A program made the translations under genes and the position numbers. Under the pieces are notes generated by a model. The model saw nothing but the letters and a program-made list of their open reading frames with translations. It had not been told where the DNA came from and searched no databases. DNA of 64,000 nucleotides from Heliocidaris tuberculata (lineage: Eukaryota > Echinodermata > Echinoidea > Camarodonta > Echinometridae): NCBI GenBank assembly GCA_025618425.1, contig CM046833.1, forward strand, positions 3,562,672-3,626,671, written 5' to 3'. This document shows positions 21,781 through 31,382 of this stretch, piece by piece (within the stretch, counting starts at the first letter, position 1; every line of letters begins with the position of its first letter).

Positions 21781-24700
21781 CTATGCCCTTTGTCGTCTGC
21801 AAGATACACATCTCCCCATCATCTTCCTAATTTCAGCTCCTGCACCTGGTAACCAGTACCTCTCACGTAGAGTTGACAGAATGTGGTTTCTACCACTGTG
21901 TCCAGATTTCTCATGTATTTCTCTTAGTATCAGCTTAGACACAGAGCTTTCCTTAGGGAGCACAATGGGATGTTTTGCCTCTAATGGCAATGCAGACCTG
22001 CTCAGTCTTCCTCCCACTCGGATTAGACATCCTTTCAACTTTGGGTCTAGCTTGTAGATACTGCTAGATTTCTTTACACCATCTTGAGCAGTCAGAAGCT
22101 CTATTTCCTCTCTAAAGAAATGAGATTGTTCATACTGAAGGATTTTCTGCTCTGCATAAGTCATCTCATCAAACGTGATCCTCATCTCATCAACGTCAAA
22201 TTTAGGTGGCCTTTTCTTGGTTTTAAGCCACTTCAAGAACTTCAACATCCAGCAGACTCCCCTCTTAAGTCTGTACCATGATGAATAGTGGGCAATCATC
22301 TTGTCTAGGGCTTTCTCACCATCAGTTTCTGTACTGAATGTACTTGCATCCTTTGACATCTTGACTTCTGGATCACTTTCTGACAGGCTTCCCACTTCAA
22401 CTGGATCAGTGGGCCAGTTCTCTTTCCCTTCTAGCAAGAATTCAGGACCATGCACCCATCTTTGCTTAGCTTTCAGCTCCTCTGCAGTTAAGCCCCTTGA
22501 CTCATCATCGGCTGGATTGGATTTAGAATCCACAAAATGCCACTGTTCTGGAGTTGAGTAGCTCCTAATTGCTGCTACTCTATTGGCTACAAATGTCCGG
22601 AACCGTTTTTCCTCATTTCTAATGTACCGTAGGATGATGGTACTGTCCGTCCAGAAATGAGAATTAATCACTGGGACATTAAGTTCACGTCTTAGAAAGG
22701 CATCCACTTTTACACTCATAGCTGCTGCTGACAGCTCTAGACGTGGGATTGTCATCTGCTTGATTGGTGCAAGATGAGACTTTGACATCAGGAGCTCACT
22801 GTGCATCTGACCATCTCCAGTCTCCATTACCAGATAAGATGCCACCCCATAAGCTGCTTCAGAGGCATCAGAGAAATGGTGCAATTCATACTTTACTGGC
22901 TCAGGAAATTCATGGGGTCTAATGCACCTGTTTACATCAAACTGTTCTATATCTGGTAGTTCACTAAGCCACTTCAGCCACTTCTGCTTGTCAACTTCAG
23001 GAATGGGATCATCCCATGCTAGCCCTTTCCGACAAAGTTCCTGCAAGATCAATTTCCCTCTTACAACAAATCGGCTGGCAAATCCTAGCGGGTCATACAT
23101 AGATGACACTACACTCAGCAATCCCCGTCTCGTGAATGGCTTGTCCTTAGGCAATATCTTGTAACCAAGACTATCAGACTCAACATTCCAGCTGATACCC
23201 AAAGCACGATCAATTGGGAGAGTATCATGATTCAAATCTACTCCAGTCAACTCTTTGGCTCTCTCCTCAACAGGTATTGACTGCACAACAGCGGGACTGT
23301 TACTCATCCATTTAGTTAGCTTGAATCCTCCTCTTCTAAGTAGCTCTCGGAGTTCCACTGCTAACTTAATAGCCTTATCATCACTCTGCGTCGATACAAG
23401 GCAATCATCAACATAAAAATGTTGACGAACAGTCTCTATCGTGTCGGGCCCATAGTCCTGCTGATTGTCATCTGCAGTCTGACGAAGGGCTAAACTGCAA
23501 GCACTAGGACTCCAAGTCCCTCCGAATAGATGTACACACATGCGATAAACATGAGGCTGTGCTGATAAATCTCCAGACGGCCACCACAGGAATCGCAGAA
23601 CATCTCTCTGGGATGGCGGAACTCGCACTTGATGGAACATTGCCTCAATGTCTGCTGTTATGGCAATAGGGTCCCTCCTGAATCGTAGAAGTACTCCTGC
23701 CAGCTTGTTGGTTAGATCAGGACCTTGATGTACAACTTCATTAAGAGAGATCCCTTTACATTTGGCTGCACAGTCATAAACAATGCGTACTTTTCCTGGT
23801 TTCTTCGGATTGATTACAGGGTGATGAGGAAGATACCACTTGTCGTGTTTTTCCTCATTCTGGGCTTCTGTTGTGACATCTACCTCTTCAGCATAGTCTT
23901 TCTCTAGAAGGCTAGACATTCCTTCCTTGTATTTGCCAAGAAGATAGTCATCTCTACTGAGTTTTCTCCTCAGTGACTCTAGTCGTCGTTCTGCCATGAA
24001 AAGATTTTCAGGCAAATGCACATTCTCATCTCGAAAGGGAATAGGCAGTTGATAATGGCCCTTGTCCATGCTAATCCCTTTCTTCCAGAGCTCGAGTACT
24101 GTCTTATCGTTAACAGACATCCCTCTGTTGTCGTCATGGAGATACTCCATTCCTTCTAGCTTCCAGAACTTCTTCACTTGTTCTTCCAGTTCAGCGTTAC
24201 ATGTATCTGAGATAAAGCTTGATGAGACATGGACACTGTCTTTATCTTGAGCTCCTTTATCTCTCAGAGGTCCATTCAATGTCCATCCAAGCACTGTTCG
24301 CACAGCGTAGATCTCACCAGGCTTACCAGCTCTAACCTCTAGAGGCATCAAGGCCTCGGGAACATCCTGCCCAATGAGTATTGTGACCTGGCTTCTACTT
24401 ATCTCTGGAAGATCAAGACCTCTCAGATGTGGACTGCTGGTGATATCAGCTTCCGTAGCCATATTACTGATGCTGATGTTCAGATTTGGTCTGGTATAAA
24501 CTTTCACGTCTAACTCTCTATCTGAAGTAAGTCCCATGACTTTCAGCTTCAACATTTCACATCTCATCTGGCTGTTTCCCTTTTCCAAGGTAGAGACAGA
24601 CAGAATCTTACTTCTGCCTTTAGCTTGCAGTACATCTTGCAACTCCTTCAAACAAAAGGAATTTGTCGAGCCAGAGTCCAGGAGTGCGAATGTCTCAACA

Positions 24701-26361
24701 ACAGTGTCACCATCAGCAGCTCGTACCTTAACAGGCACAATAGGAAGGGCCACTCTATACTTTCCGGCCCCCATGACTTCACTACTGGTATGCGACGACA
24801 AAGCTTCACCTGGTGCACCATCATCAGTTTGAGTAGTTGAGTGAGACTGACTTCTAACTCTCTCTGACTTCCTGGAAGGAATTTTGTCTTCACTGAACTT
24901 TAACGGCTTCCCGGTGTGAAGAAACTTGGTGTGCTTCATTCTGCATCCTTTGACAGAGCACGTCCGGTTCAGCGAGCACTTAGATGACATATGCCCCAGT
25001 TGGAGACAATTGAAGCACAACTTCTGGTCACGGGCATATTGAAGCCGTTGTTCAGGATTCATGGACTTAAACTGCAGGCAGTTGAATAACCCATGATCAT
25101 TATCACAGATCATACACTTCTGAGGATTGAGTGAAGATGAAAAGTTGCTCTTGAGAGACTGCTGCCGATGTAAAGTTGAGGACGAAGTCTTCTCCTTATA
25201 CTTTAGACTGCGACTATCCTTAGATCCACCTTGGACCAGAGATCCATAAACAGGATCACTCATCTCCTCTGCTGCAGCATTCACATATATGACTACATCG
25301 TATATGTTAGGTGGCCTTCTAGAATCCTCTCGAATCCTCTTCACTTCTCTTAGCCACCTACTTCTTAGATGAAAGGGCAATCTCTCTATGAGCTTTACCA
25401 ATTCTCGCTGAGTACTCATCTCTTGAATGATACCTAATGCCCTTAGCATCTCAGTGCATGACTGTAAGTCATCGGCATACTCCCTCAGCTGCTTACTGCT
25501 GTTCGTGATAGCTGGGCCATCAGTAACTCGTCTCATCCAAGCTTCTCCAATCTTGAAGCTGTTACCGAACCTTTCTTCAAGAAGCTCTCTTGCCCGCAGG
25601 TAACCTTGGTCCGGCATCATCATCATGCAGCTCTGAATTATCTTTCTCGCTGCTCCTTCACAACTGTTGAAGAGTCGCATCAACTTTCCACTACTCTGCA
25701 ACATGGTGTCACCCACCATACAGTCAAACGACTGTACAAACTCATAATACTTCAGCGGGTTGCCGTCGAACTTCATTAACTCTGCATTGGGTAAGTTAAT
25801 AGTCTCAAGCAGTTGCTGTTGGTTTGCCTGGCCAAGCTGCAGATGTCTAAGAATCTCAGTATCTAGGTGACTCTTAACTTGCCAAGACTCATCCTTCGGA
25901 GTAGAAACTGGAGGTTGAGCTACATATACCTCACGAGGAACATCAATCTTACTTGGCTGCTTTGGCAAGCTTTCTCTGGGATACTGAAGTGTACTTTCCT
26001 GTCCTCCATCAGCCTTGGAAAAATCACCTTCAGCCTTGGTGTCATTACCTTCAGCCTCATCAGACGAGACCTTGAAGGTTATCACATTACTCGCACTTCT
26101 ACTAGCCTTGGAACCTTCCTCAAACTGGCTGTAGACAAGCCCTTCGGCTTCCATGGCCTTAAGTTTCGTCTGCATTTCCAATGCAGCTTTCCTCTGTTTT
26201 AGTTTTAGCTCTTCAAGTTCCAACTCTTGACGAAGCTTCAGAGCCTCCATCTCAGCTGCAAGGGCTGCCTTTTTTGCGAGAGCTCTAACCCTACTGCTGG
26301 AACTGACAGCTGAGCTCTTCCCACTCTGACTCACTGAGTCCTCTGGTCCGACTTCACTCAT
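21781..26361 (-). CDS. BEL/Pao Gag-Pol polyprotein (Gag, PR, RT, RNase H, integrase zinc domain)
   Basis: 1526 residues from an ATG at 26361, 43 nt inside the 5' LTR. Residues 1-75 are a charged, probably coiled-coil segment. About 190-370 match the DUF1759 Gag-like region (LMKFDGNPLKYYEF). Cysteine/histidine knuckles follow at 416-480, including CFNCLQLGHMSSKC. The protease motif LLDSGST is at 561-567. Reverse transcriptase has Asp904 (TADIEAMF) and YVDD at 983-986. RNase H carries FSDAS (Asp1165) and WTDS (Asp1239). The integrase H2C2 zinc site uses His1483, His1488, Cys1518 and Cys1521. The frame ends at a TAG five residues after Cys1521, separating the zinc site from the DDE core. All other catalytic motifs look intact. 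Confidence 0.95.
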   Translation of the reverse strand: MSEVGPEDSVSQSGKSSAVSSSSRVRALAKKAALAAEMEALKLRQELELEELKLKQRKAALEMQTKLKAMEAEGLVYSQFEEGSKASRSASNVITFKVSSDEAEGNDTKAEGDFSKADGGQESTLQYPRESLPKQPSKIDVPREVYVAQPPVSTPKDESWQVKSHLDTEILRHLQLGQANQQQLLETINLPNAELMKFDGNPLKYYEFVQSFDCMVGDTMLQSSGKLMRLFNSCEGAARKIIQSCMMMMPDQGYLRARELLEERFGNSFKIGEAWMRRVTDGPAITNSSKQLREYADDLQSCTEMLRALGIIQEMSTQRELVKLIERLPFHLRSRWLREVKRIREDSRRPPNIYDVVIYVNAAAEEMSDPVYGSLVQGGSKDSRSLKYKEKTSSSTLHRQQSLKSNFSSSLNPQKCMICDNDHGLFNCLQFKSMNPEQRLQYARDQKLCFNCLQLGHMSSKCSLNRTCSVKGCRMKHTKFLHTGKPLKFSEDKIPSRKSERVRSQSHSTTQTDDGAPGEALSSHTSSEVMGAGKYRVALPIVPVKVRAADGDTVVETFALLDSGSTNSFCLKELQDVLQAKGRSKILSVSTLEKGNSQMRCEMLKLKVMGLTSDRELDVKVYTRPNLNISISNMATEADITSSPHLRGLDLPEISRSQVTILIGQDVPEALMPLEVRAGKPGEIYAVRTVLGWTLNGPLRDKGAQDKDSVHVSSSFISDTCNAELEEQVKKFWKLEGMEYLHDDNRGMSVNDKTVLELWKKGISMDKGHYQLPIPFRDENVHLPENLFMAERRLESLRRKLSRDDYLLGKYKEGMSSLLEKDYAEEVDVTTEAQNEEKHDKWYLPHHPVINPKKPGKVRIVYDCAAKCKGISLNEVVHQGPDLTNKLAGVLLRFRRDPIAITADIEAMFHQVRVPPSQRDVLRFLWWPSGDLSAQPHVYRMCVHLFGGTWSPSACSLALRQTADDNQQDYGPDTIETVRQHFYVDDCLVSTQSDDKAIKLAVELRELLRRGGFKLTKWMSNSPAVVQSIPVEERAKELTGVDLNHDTLPIDRALGISWNVESDSLGYKILPKDKPFTRRGLLSVVSSMYDPLGFASRFVVRGKLILQELCRKGLAWDDPIPEVDKQKWLKWLSELPDIEQFDVNRCIRPHEFPEPVKYELHHFSDASEAAYGVASYLVMETGDGQMHSELLMSKSHLAPIKQMTIPRLELSAAAMSVKVDAFLRRELNVPVINSHFWTDSTIILRYIRNEEKRFRTFVANRVAAIRSYSTPEQWHFVDSKSNPADDESRGLTAEELKAKQRWVHGPEFLLEGKENWPTDPVEVGSLSESDPEVKMSKDASTFSTETDGEKALDKMIAHYSSWYRLKRGVCWMLKFLKWLKTKKRPPKFDVDEMRITFDEMTYAEQKILQYEQSHFFREEIELLTAQDGVKKSSSIYKLDPKLKGCLIRVGGRLSRSALPLEAKHPIVLPKESSVSKLILREIHEKSGHSGRNHILSTLRERYWLPGAGAEIRKMMGRCVSCRRQRA

Positions 26362-26404
26362 TGTGACTGCTACCTTCTCAACTTCAAGCTGATACTGAAC
26401 TTGA

Positions 26405-27315
26405 TGTGACGAACTATCCCAAACTCAGACACCATCGATGACAAACTATCCCAAACACCATGAAGAGATACCTTGCAGCAATGCAGGTTCAGTCTGCAAT
26501 TTAATGTAAACAATAAACACATTTTTAGTCAAGCATGTCTCAACTGTTTACATGCATTAAGAAATAGAAAAATACTTCCTTCCAAATGTAAATAACACTT
26601 TTGCTAAATACCATATCATAACCTGACTTTGATACACTGTCTATGTAATTCTTTCATTACTTTGTTTGCATCAACATAATTTGTCATATCTCTGCCCTGT
26701 GATACTTTAAAGGGCCTTTTCAAGCTTTGAAATACCTAAATAAACCTTCTCACTCATTCCTTATTTTTAGTGTTATATGAGCTAAATAAAACATTATAAA
26801 TGCGCCCCAAATTTCTGCATGCATGTCATATCATGTATATTATAGCCTTTTCAATATCATAGCTATTCATATAAACATTCAAGCAATATGAGCTTTGTCA
26901 TAATAAATAATCCATCAGCATGGCGTGGCACACAACGAAGCCTGAACGGAAACGCCCTCATACCTGATTCATTATTCATGTAATTTGCATAGCGCACATG
27001 TAGTCCTTCACATACATGTACACTTTCACTATCACCATACTCATGATATAGCAATTTGGCACCACAAATTAAGGCACTTCAATATCATAATATATAACGT
27101 GAGTGGGTTATATAGACAGATTAATTCTTAAACTTCAATATTACATGTTCATTTACTTACATCATTGGGCTTGTATCCGAAATTTAAACAAAAATCAATG
27201 GCATCGTTGCGGGAACGAAATCTTCCTGACACAGGAAAATTAGCAGCACACCTTGACAGCGCCCTCACTTGGGCAAACTAATTTTTCACTGTCAAACCTT
27301 CGCTTACACCCGACA
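26405..27315 (-). repeat. 5' LTR of the BEL/Pao element (911 bp)
   Basis: Near-identical to 17999-18931 but lacking 22 bp near its outer edge, where GCTTA joins directly to CACCC. The deletion lies between two TTA triplets, as expected for slippage. As the promoter-bearing LTR it has lost the CRE-like TGACGTCA kept in the other copy. No TGG-type primer-binding site follows it: the adjoining internal sequence reads TCAAGTTCAGTATCAGC on the minus strand. Confidence 0.92.
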
Positions 27316-27320
27316 AATAG

Positions 27321-27703
27321 TTTTAGCCATCAACTGAATTTAGTCAAAGACATATAGGAGACGCTGTCGCATTCATCTTGTTTTCAAATTGTATTACTCA
27401 GTAGGATTTTTTTTTCATGAGGACCTATAAAAATATGCTATCTACAGTATATATTTTAAGTACTTAATTCATGTTGAATTAATCATATTTTTGTGTAAAG
27501 AAATGGGGGAGTTGTCTGCCAGTATGTCAAAATCGACTCACCAAATTGCCAATTTAAGATTTGCATAGATGTAGTGATCTCATTTTTCAAACATCCATAA
27601 TTTTCTTATTCTTTGTCAGATTTCATTCAAACTTTCACCATCCTGTATTTCTTATTTTTCTACCATCACACAAATCATCTTATTACCAAATTTGTATTGC
27701 CCT
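27321..27703. other. Intronic spacer right of the retrotransposon
   Basis: AT-rich. It contains TGTCGCATTCATCTTGTTT at about 27366, which recurs with slight change near 31909, so part of it belongs to a dispersed repeat. No gene is seen. Confidence 0.45.
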
Positions 27704-28119
27704 TTAACCCTTTCAAGACAATGGACCACATTTTGTGGTTTAGCTCAATAACTTTTGATTGAGAGCTCTGAAAAATACACCAGATGCAGGAGTAGAAAAA
27801 ATAAAAATTTCTAAACACATTGTGTTCATTTTTGTTGCATGACCATATTGCGTTTGATGCCAGGAATGATAAAAAGGAGAATAAACTTCAAAATCCTTAA
27901 AATGGCAACACATTAAGAGGTTCAAAATCACTGTTTTCTATCAAAATTGGCAAATTTTTAAACTTTTCGACCAAGTTTCTAGTGATGTATATTGTTTTCA
28001 AAGACATTGCATTTTGTTAGAACCATGTAGCACTTAAAGAAAAATATTATTGTTGCCAATTTGAAGATCAGAATGTGATCTATTTAGCCCTTAAACATTT
28101 CCTGTCCTGAAAGGGTTAA
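27704..28119. mobile_element. piggyBac-type MITE (408 bp plus TTAA duplications)
   Basis: TTAA occurs at 27704-27707 and 28116-28119. Between them the element begins CCCTTTCAAGACA and ends TGTCCTGAAAGGG, which are inverted with one mismatch. CCC...GGG ends bounded by TTAA are the hallmark of piggyBac-family elements. The interior is AT-rich with no transposase, so it is non-autonomous. Confidence 0.85.
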
Positions 28120-28246
28120 GGAAGGGGAATTCGATGAATATTGGAAATTGACTGCGTAGCAATGTTCCCTAGTGTAGAAGCAATTAAGGAAGGGGGGCTC
28201 CGAGGATCCCACCTACTCTATCAATAGCTGGAGAGAATTTAATGTT

Positions 28247-28362
28247 TAGTTCACATGTCGTATGGATTTATTCTAGTTTATTTTGCTTCAATTTCTTGTT
28301 TTCTAGTTCACATGTCTTATGGATTTATTCTAGTTTATTTTGCTTCAATTTCTTGTTTTCTA
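28247..28362. repeat. 57-bp tandem duplication
   Basis: Two copies of a 57-bp unit beginning TAGTTCACATGTC at 28247 and 28304, differing at about one base. It lies in PTPMT1 intron 3 about 150 bp before exon 4. Confidence 0.9.
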
Positions 28363-28511
28363 CATCCATTTGTATGTATCTCAAATGTGTGCCGAAATAA
28401 TTAGAAATCATGAATATTTTGAAGAAATACATTTCTCTTTTTGCTTGTGTTTTTGGTTAACCATACATATCTTGCATTAAGTTTGATCTCTTTGTTCTTG
28501 TTTTTATTCAG

Positions 28512-28685
28512 GTAAATCATTGTACTCCTCAAGAAGCTCAGACATTTATGCAGGCTAAGCGTCCTCACATCCTACTCAAAGACAAGCATTTTAGAGCCTT
28601 ATATCGCTACTATGATAAACATGTCAAGAACAAGAAAGCTCGTCCTGTCAAAGACAAAGCAACAAGGGAGAAAAAAGATACCTAG
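28512..28685 (+). CDS. PTPMT1: PTPMT1 exon 4 (last coding exon)
   Basis: 57 codons plus TAG, phase-0 start after a T-rich tract and ATTCAG. It encodes VNHCTPQEAQTFMQAKRPHI, the alpha-helical segment after the P-loop (family pattern: W/T-P-E/Q-E-A ... R-P/S-x-I). A basic tail rich in lysine and arginine follows (KKARPVKDKATREKKDT). The human family member ends in a comparable stretch, but this tail looks more lysine-rich. Joining the four exons gives about 194 residues, close to the roughly 200-residue norm for the family. No frameshift or internal stop is present. Confidence 0.93.
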   Translation, partial: VNHCTPQEAQTFMQAKRPHILLKDKHFRALYRYYDKHVKNKKARPVKDKATREKKDT

Positions 28686-29052
28686 CTGTACATTTCACTC
28701 ACTGCATACTTTTCTTAACCAAAAGAATATTCTACTGACCAGTTTGTTACAACATGGAACATGTATGTACAGAGAACTTACTCATGGGGAATGCTAAGGT
28801 ATTGTATTTACATGTAAGTGTGTACTCATTACAATTAATCAGTCCAAAAAGATAACAAACATGGGAACAGTAGATATGTAGCTGATAAATTGATTGAGAT
28901 ACCTGTGTAAATGTATATAGATCACAGGAGGTATGTTGGGACACAATTTTATTCTATTCTAATGGTTATGGATTGTTTGGTACACCCTAAGAGAGACAAT
29001 GATTATTGATTATGAATGAAAGAGACATCTCCGCCATGTTGTATTCTATAAC

Positions 29053-29058
29053 AATAAA
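29053..29058 (+). terminator. PTPMT1: Candidate polyadenylation signal of PTPMT1
   Basis: Canonical AATAAA 367 bp after the PTPMT1 stop codon, followed by AT-rich sequence. It is the first such hexamer seen after the stop, so it is a plausible 3' end. Other AATAAA motifs lie further downstream. Confidence 0.5.
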
Positions 29059-29756
29059 AAATGACAATCCTGGATATGATTTGTATAATTTCTAAACAAA
29101 ATTATTAGCATGTGCTGCTGTTTTTATGCAAATAATGTGAGTGCTGTTCTGCTCGTGCTAAATGACAAATATACTTGCAATCAAATGTACTCACCACTCT
29201 ATAAGTTCTTAGTCCTGTGATTTGAACTGTATAGGTTTTTACATATTGGAGGAAGTTCAAGTTAAGCACTTGTAGGAAACACATTAGCTTTGATACTCAC
29301 AAACAAGAGGATTAAGGGCTGAGAATACATGTAAATAGTTGTCCATGTGTAACTCACCCACTAAGATCTTTTCTGGCAACCTCAAATTCTTTATTACATG
29401 GACGGGAGATAACTTTAACTTTAACCACTGAATTCTTAAGGTTGTGTGGCTGGGAACGTTAAGTGAAAGCACTGGACTTGCACTTGAAAACTCAGCAGTA
29501 TAGATTCCCCCTTATAGTTTTCACAAGCCCTAAAAAACTTTTTGGCAGATTTCTAGCATTTTTGTTGATAAATAGCATGATACTAGCAATACTAAGATGT
29601 TGTGAAAATTTTGCCTCCTAAAGTGGAAAAGTAAACAAATGAGAGGCGAAAAATAATTTATATACCTGGCCAACGATATAAACTCCCAACAACAGCAGCA
29701 TGCTCTATACACTAAACGCATGCAAAACCTACGAAGATTGTGTGTATAACACACGA
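29059..29756. other. Intergenic, nothing recognised
   Basis: AT-rich sequence downstream of the presumed PTPMT1 3' UTR. The short minus-strand frames show no family resemblance. Confidence 0.45.
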
Positions 29757-31040
29757 GAACATCCTGTTCTTGTCTTTTCTATGTATTTTATATCCAGGAT
29801 CTGACTGTGTATAGATAATGGGCCATATCTATAAAACTAGTAAAAGCCTAGCAAATGCATTTTCTCACCTTCTGCATGCAGTTTTAAAAAAAATCAACGT
29901 AGAAGTAATGGGCCGAATAAAAAGAAAAGCATTTACTTGGGATACAAGTAAATGGTATAGCAAGGGCTTTTGCTATGTCATTCATGTTGGTTTGCAGCTG
30001 GCATTGTTTGATAGTTTATTATAGTGCTATGCATTTCAATATCAGCTCAAACTGCCTTGAGGGAAATATCACAAAAGTGGTTTGTGCGCCGAGACATAAT
30101 CTTAGTCAAATTTTTTCTCTCTGCTCACTTTCTAAAGTGGCAAATCAGCTTCATGCCTGATTGAAATCACTTTTTCTTAATTTATGTAATTGAAGTGAAG
30201 TATCTGCTATTTATTAGCTTTATAAAAGATAGGAAGGACAGTGCAATATGCAAATATAACACCTTTTTGATAATCATAGTAAGTAAAAGCATAAACTAGT
30301 AGGAGGGAGCTTGCAAAATACCAAGTAGAAGCTTGATGAAAGAAATGTCCTTTTTACATAGGCATTTACTTATCTGGAAAGCTTCGGCGTACAAGAGCAA
30401 AACATTTCTTTTTGATGCTGAGTAAAATTTGAATAGTAATGTAAGCTTTTACTAGTCTGGGAAAGCATCAGCTAGCAAGAAAATAAGCTTCTTCTTTTTG
30501 CTAGCAACTACTTGGTTGGAATATCTTAAGATACAAGTAAAATGTTAGAAAAAGCATTTGCTAGGCCTTTACTAGTTTTTATAGATACCAGCCAATGTAT
30601 CATATGAGATTGACATGTAAGGTTGCTAACAGAGCATGTAATCTCATGAGAATGTCAACAGTGTGGTTTCCCCTTTAAGTGCATTGCTTACAGTGTAAAC
30701 TGATGATTTGATCTGTAACGTCCTGTTCTTGTATTTTCTATGTAGTTTAGTTCCAAGATCTGACTGTGTGTAGACAATGTATCATATGAGATCAACACTT
30801 AAGGTTGCTAACAGAGCATGCATTCTCATGAGAATGTCAACAGTATTGGAATACCCCTTTAAGTGCATTGCTTACAGTGTAAACTGATGATTTGATCTGT
30901 AACATCCTGTTCTTGTCTTTTCTATGTAGTTTTGTTCCAAGATCTGACTGTGTATAGACAATGGTACATTGTGTATCATATAAGATCGACACTTCAGGTT
31001 TCTAATAGAGCATGCATGCAACTCTTTGCAGGATGTATTG
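29757..31040. repeat. ~183-bp tandem repeat, about three copies, interrupted
   Basis: Units share ATCCTGTTCTTGT, TTTCTATGTA, GATCTGACTGTGT, AATGTATCATATGAGAT and CTTACAGTGTAAACTGATG. GATTTGATCTGTAAC occurs at about 30706 and 30889, giving a period near 183 bp. The first copy is split after 29820 by a 773-bp element and resumes at about 30594. Non-coding. Confidence 0.8.
29821..30593. mobile_element. 773-bp inverted-repeat element
   Basis: The left arm reads GGCCATATCTATAAAACTAG. The right arm, complemented, reads GGCTGGTATCTATAAAAACT. Both continue AGTAAA(A/G)GCCTAGCAAATGC for about 42 bp. It interrupts a tandem-repeat unit, with AATG on both flanks as a possible short target duplication. 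The interior contains degenerate repeats of AAGC(A/T)TTTGCTAG-like motifs and no protein. Confidence 0.75.
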
Positions 31041-31325
31041 ATTGTGAGTGTTTTGTGCTGATATATATTTACCATGCTCAAAATTAGTATTCGTGCACAT
31101 GCTCAAAGAAAACAAAATTGAATATACATATATATATATTGATACTAAGAGTGCTGTATTATAAGTTTTAATGTTGTATAACATGTGAAGTCTTCCACAG
31201 GTTATGGATGAGTTAGCTGAATGGCATGAACAACTCACTGTACAAGTGTTTTCCTTGGTCTTTCATTTTACTCTATGGTCTGCAATTGCATTTATGGTAG
31301 AAATAATGAGTGAAAATTTCTGTTA

Positions 31326-31382
31326 GGAGCTAGAAGGGCATTAACTCTATACAAATGATGGGCTTAATGCCCTTCTAGCTCC
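31326..31382. repeat. Perfect 19-bp inverted repeat (hairpin)
   Basis: GGAGCTAGAAGGGCATTAA at 31326-31344 is followed, after a 19-nt loop, by its exact complement at 31364-31382. It may be a tiny MITE or a transcribed hairpin. The stem is shorter and more perfect than a usual microRNA precursor, so no RNA gene is called. Confidence 0.85.

Larger units (their letters stand above)
17999..27315 (-). mobile_element. BEL/Pao LTR retrotransposon, nearly intact
   Basis: 9317-bp element on the minus strand in PTPMT1 intron 3. Direct LTRs (17999-18931 and 26405-27315) begin TG and end CA and differ by one visible substitution plus a 22-bp indel. The same 5 bp, AATAG, flank both outer ends (17994-17998 and 27316-27320), so the insertion is complete and recent. 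The internal region encodes Gag, aspartic protease, reverse transcriptase, RNase H and integrase in BEL/Pao order in one frame, interrupted by one stop inside integrase. It lies antisense to the host gene. Confidence 0.96.
14526..28511 (+). other. PTPMT1: PTPMT1 intron 3
   Basis: About 14.0-kb phase-0 intron bounded by GTAAGT at 14526 and ATTCAG ending at 28511. It carries MITEs, a nested dispersed repeat, a complete BEL/Pao retrotransposon in opposite orientation (17999-27315), a piggyBac-like MITE and a 57-bp tandem duplication. The rest shows no gene. Confidence 0.9.

Noticed and set aside
21242..25000. Plus-strand open frames of 60-136 codons inside the BEL/Pao element
   Set aside because: Antisense shadows of the Gag-Pol and integrase frames, with no independent evidence.
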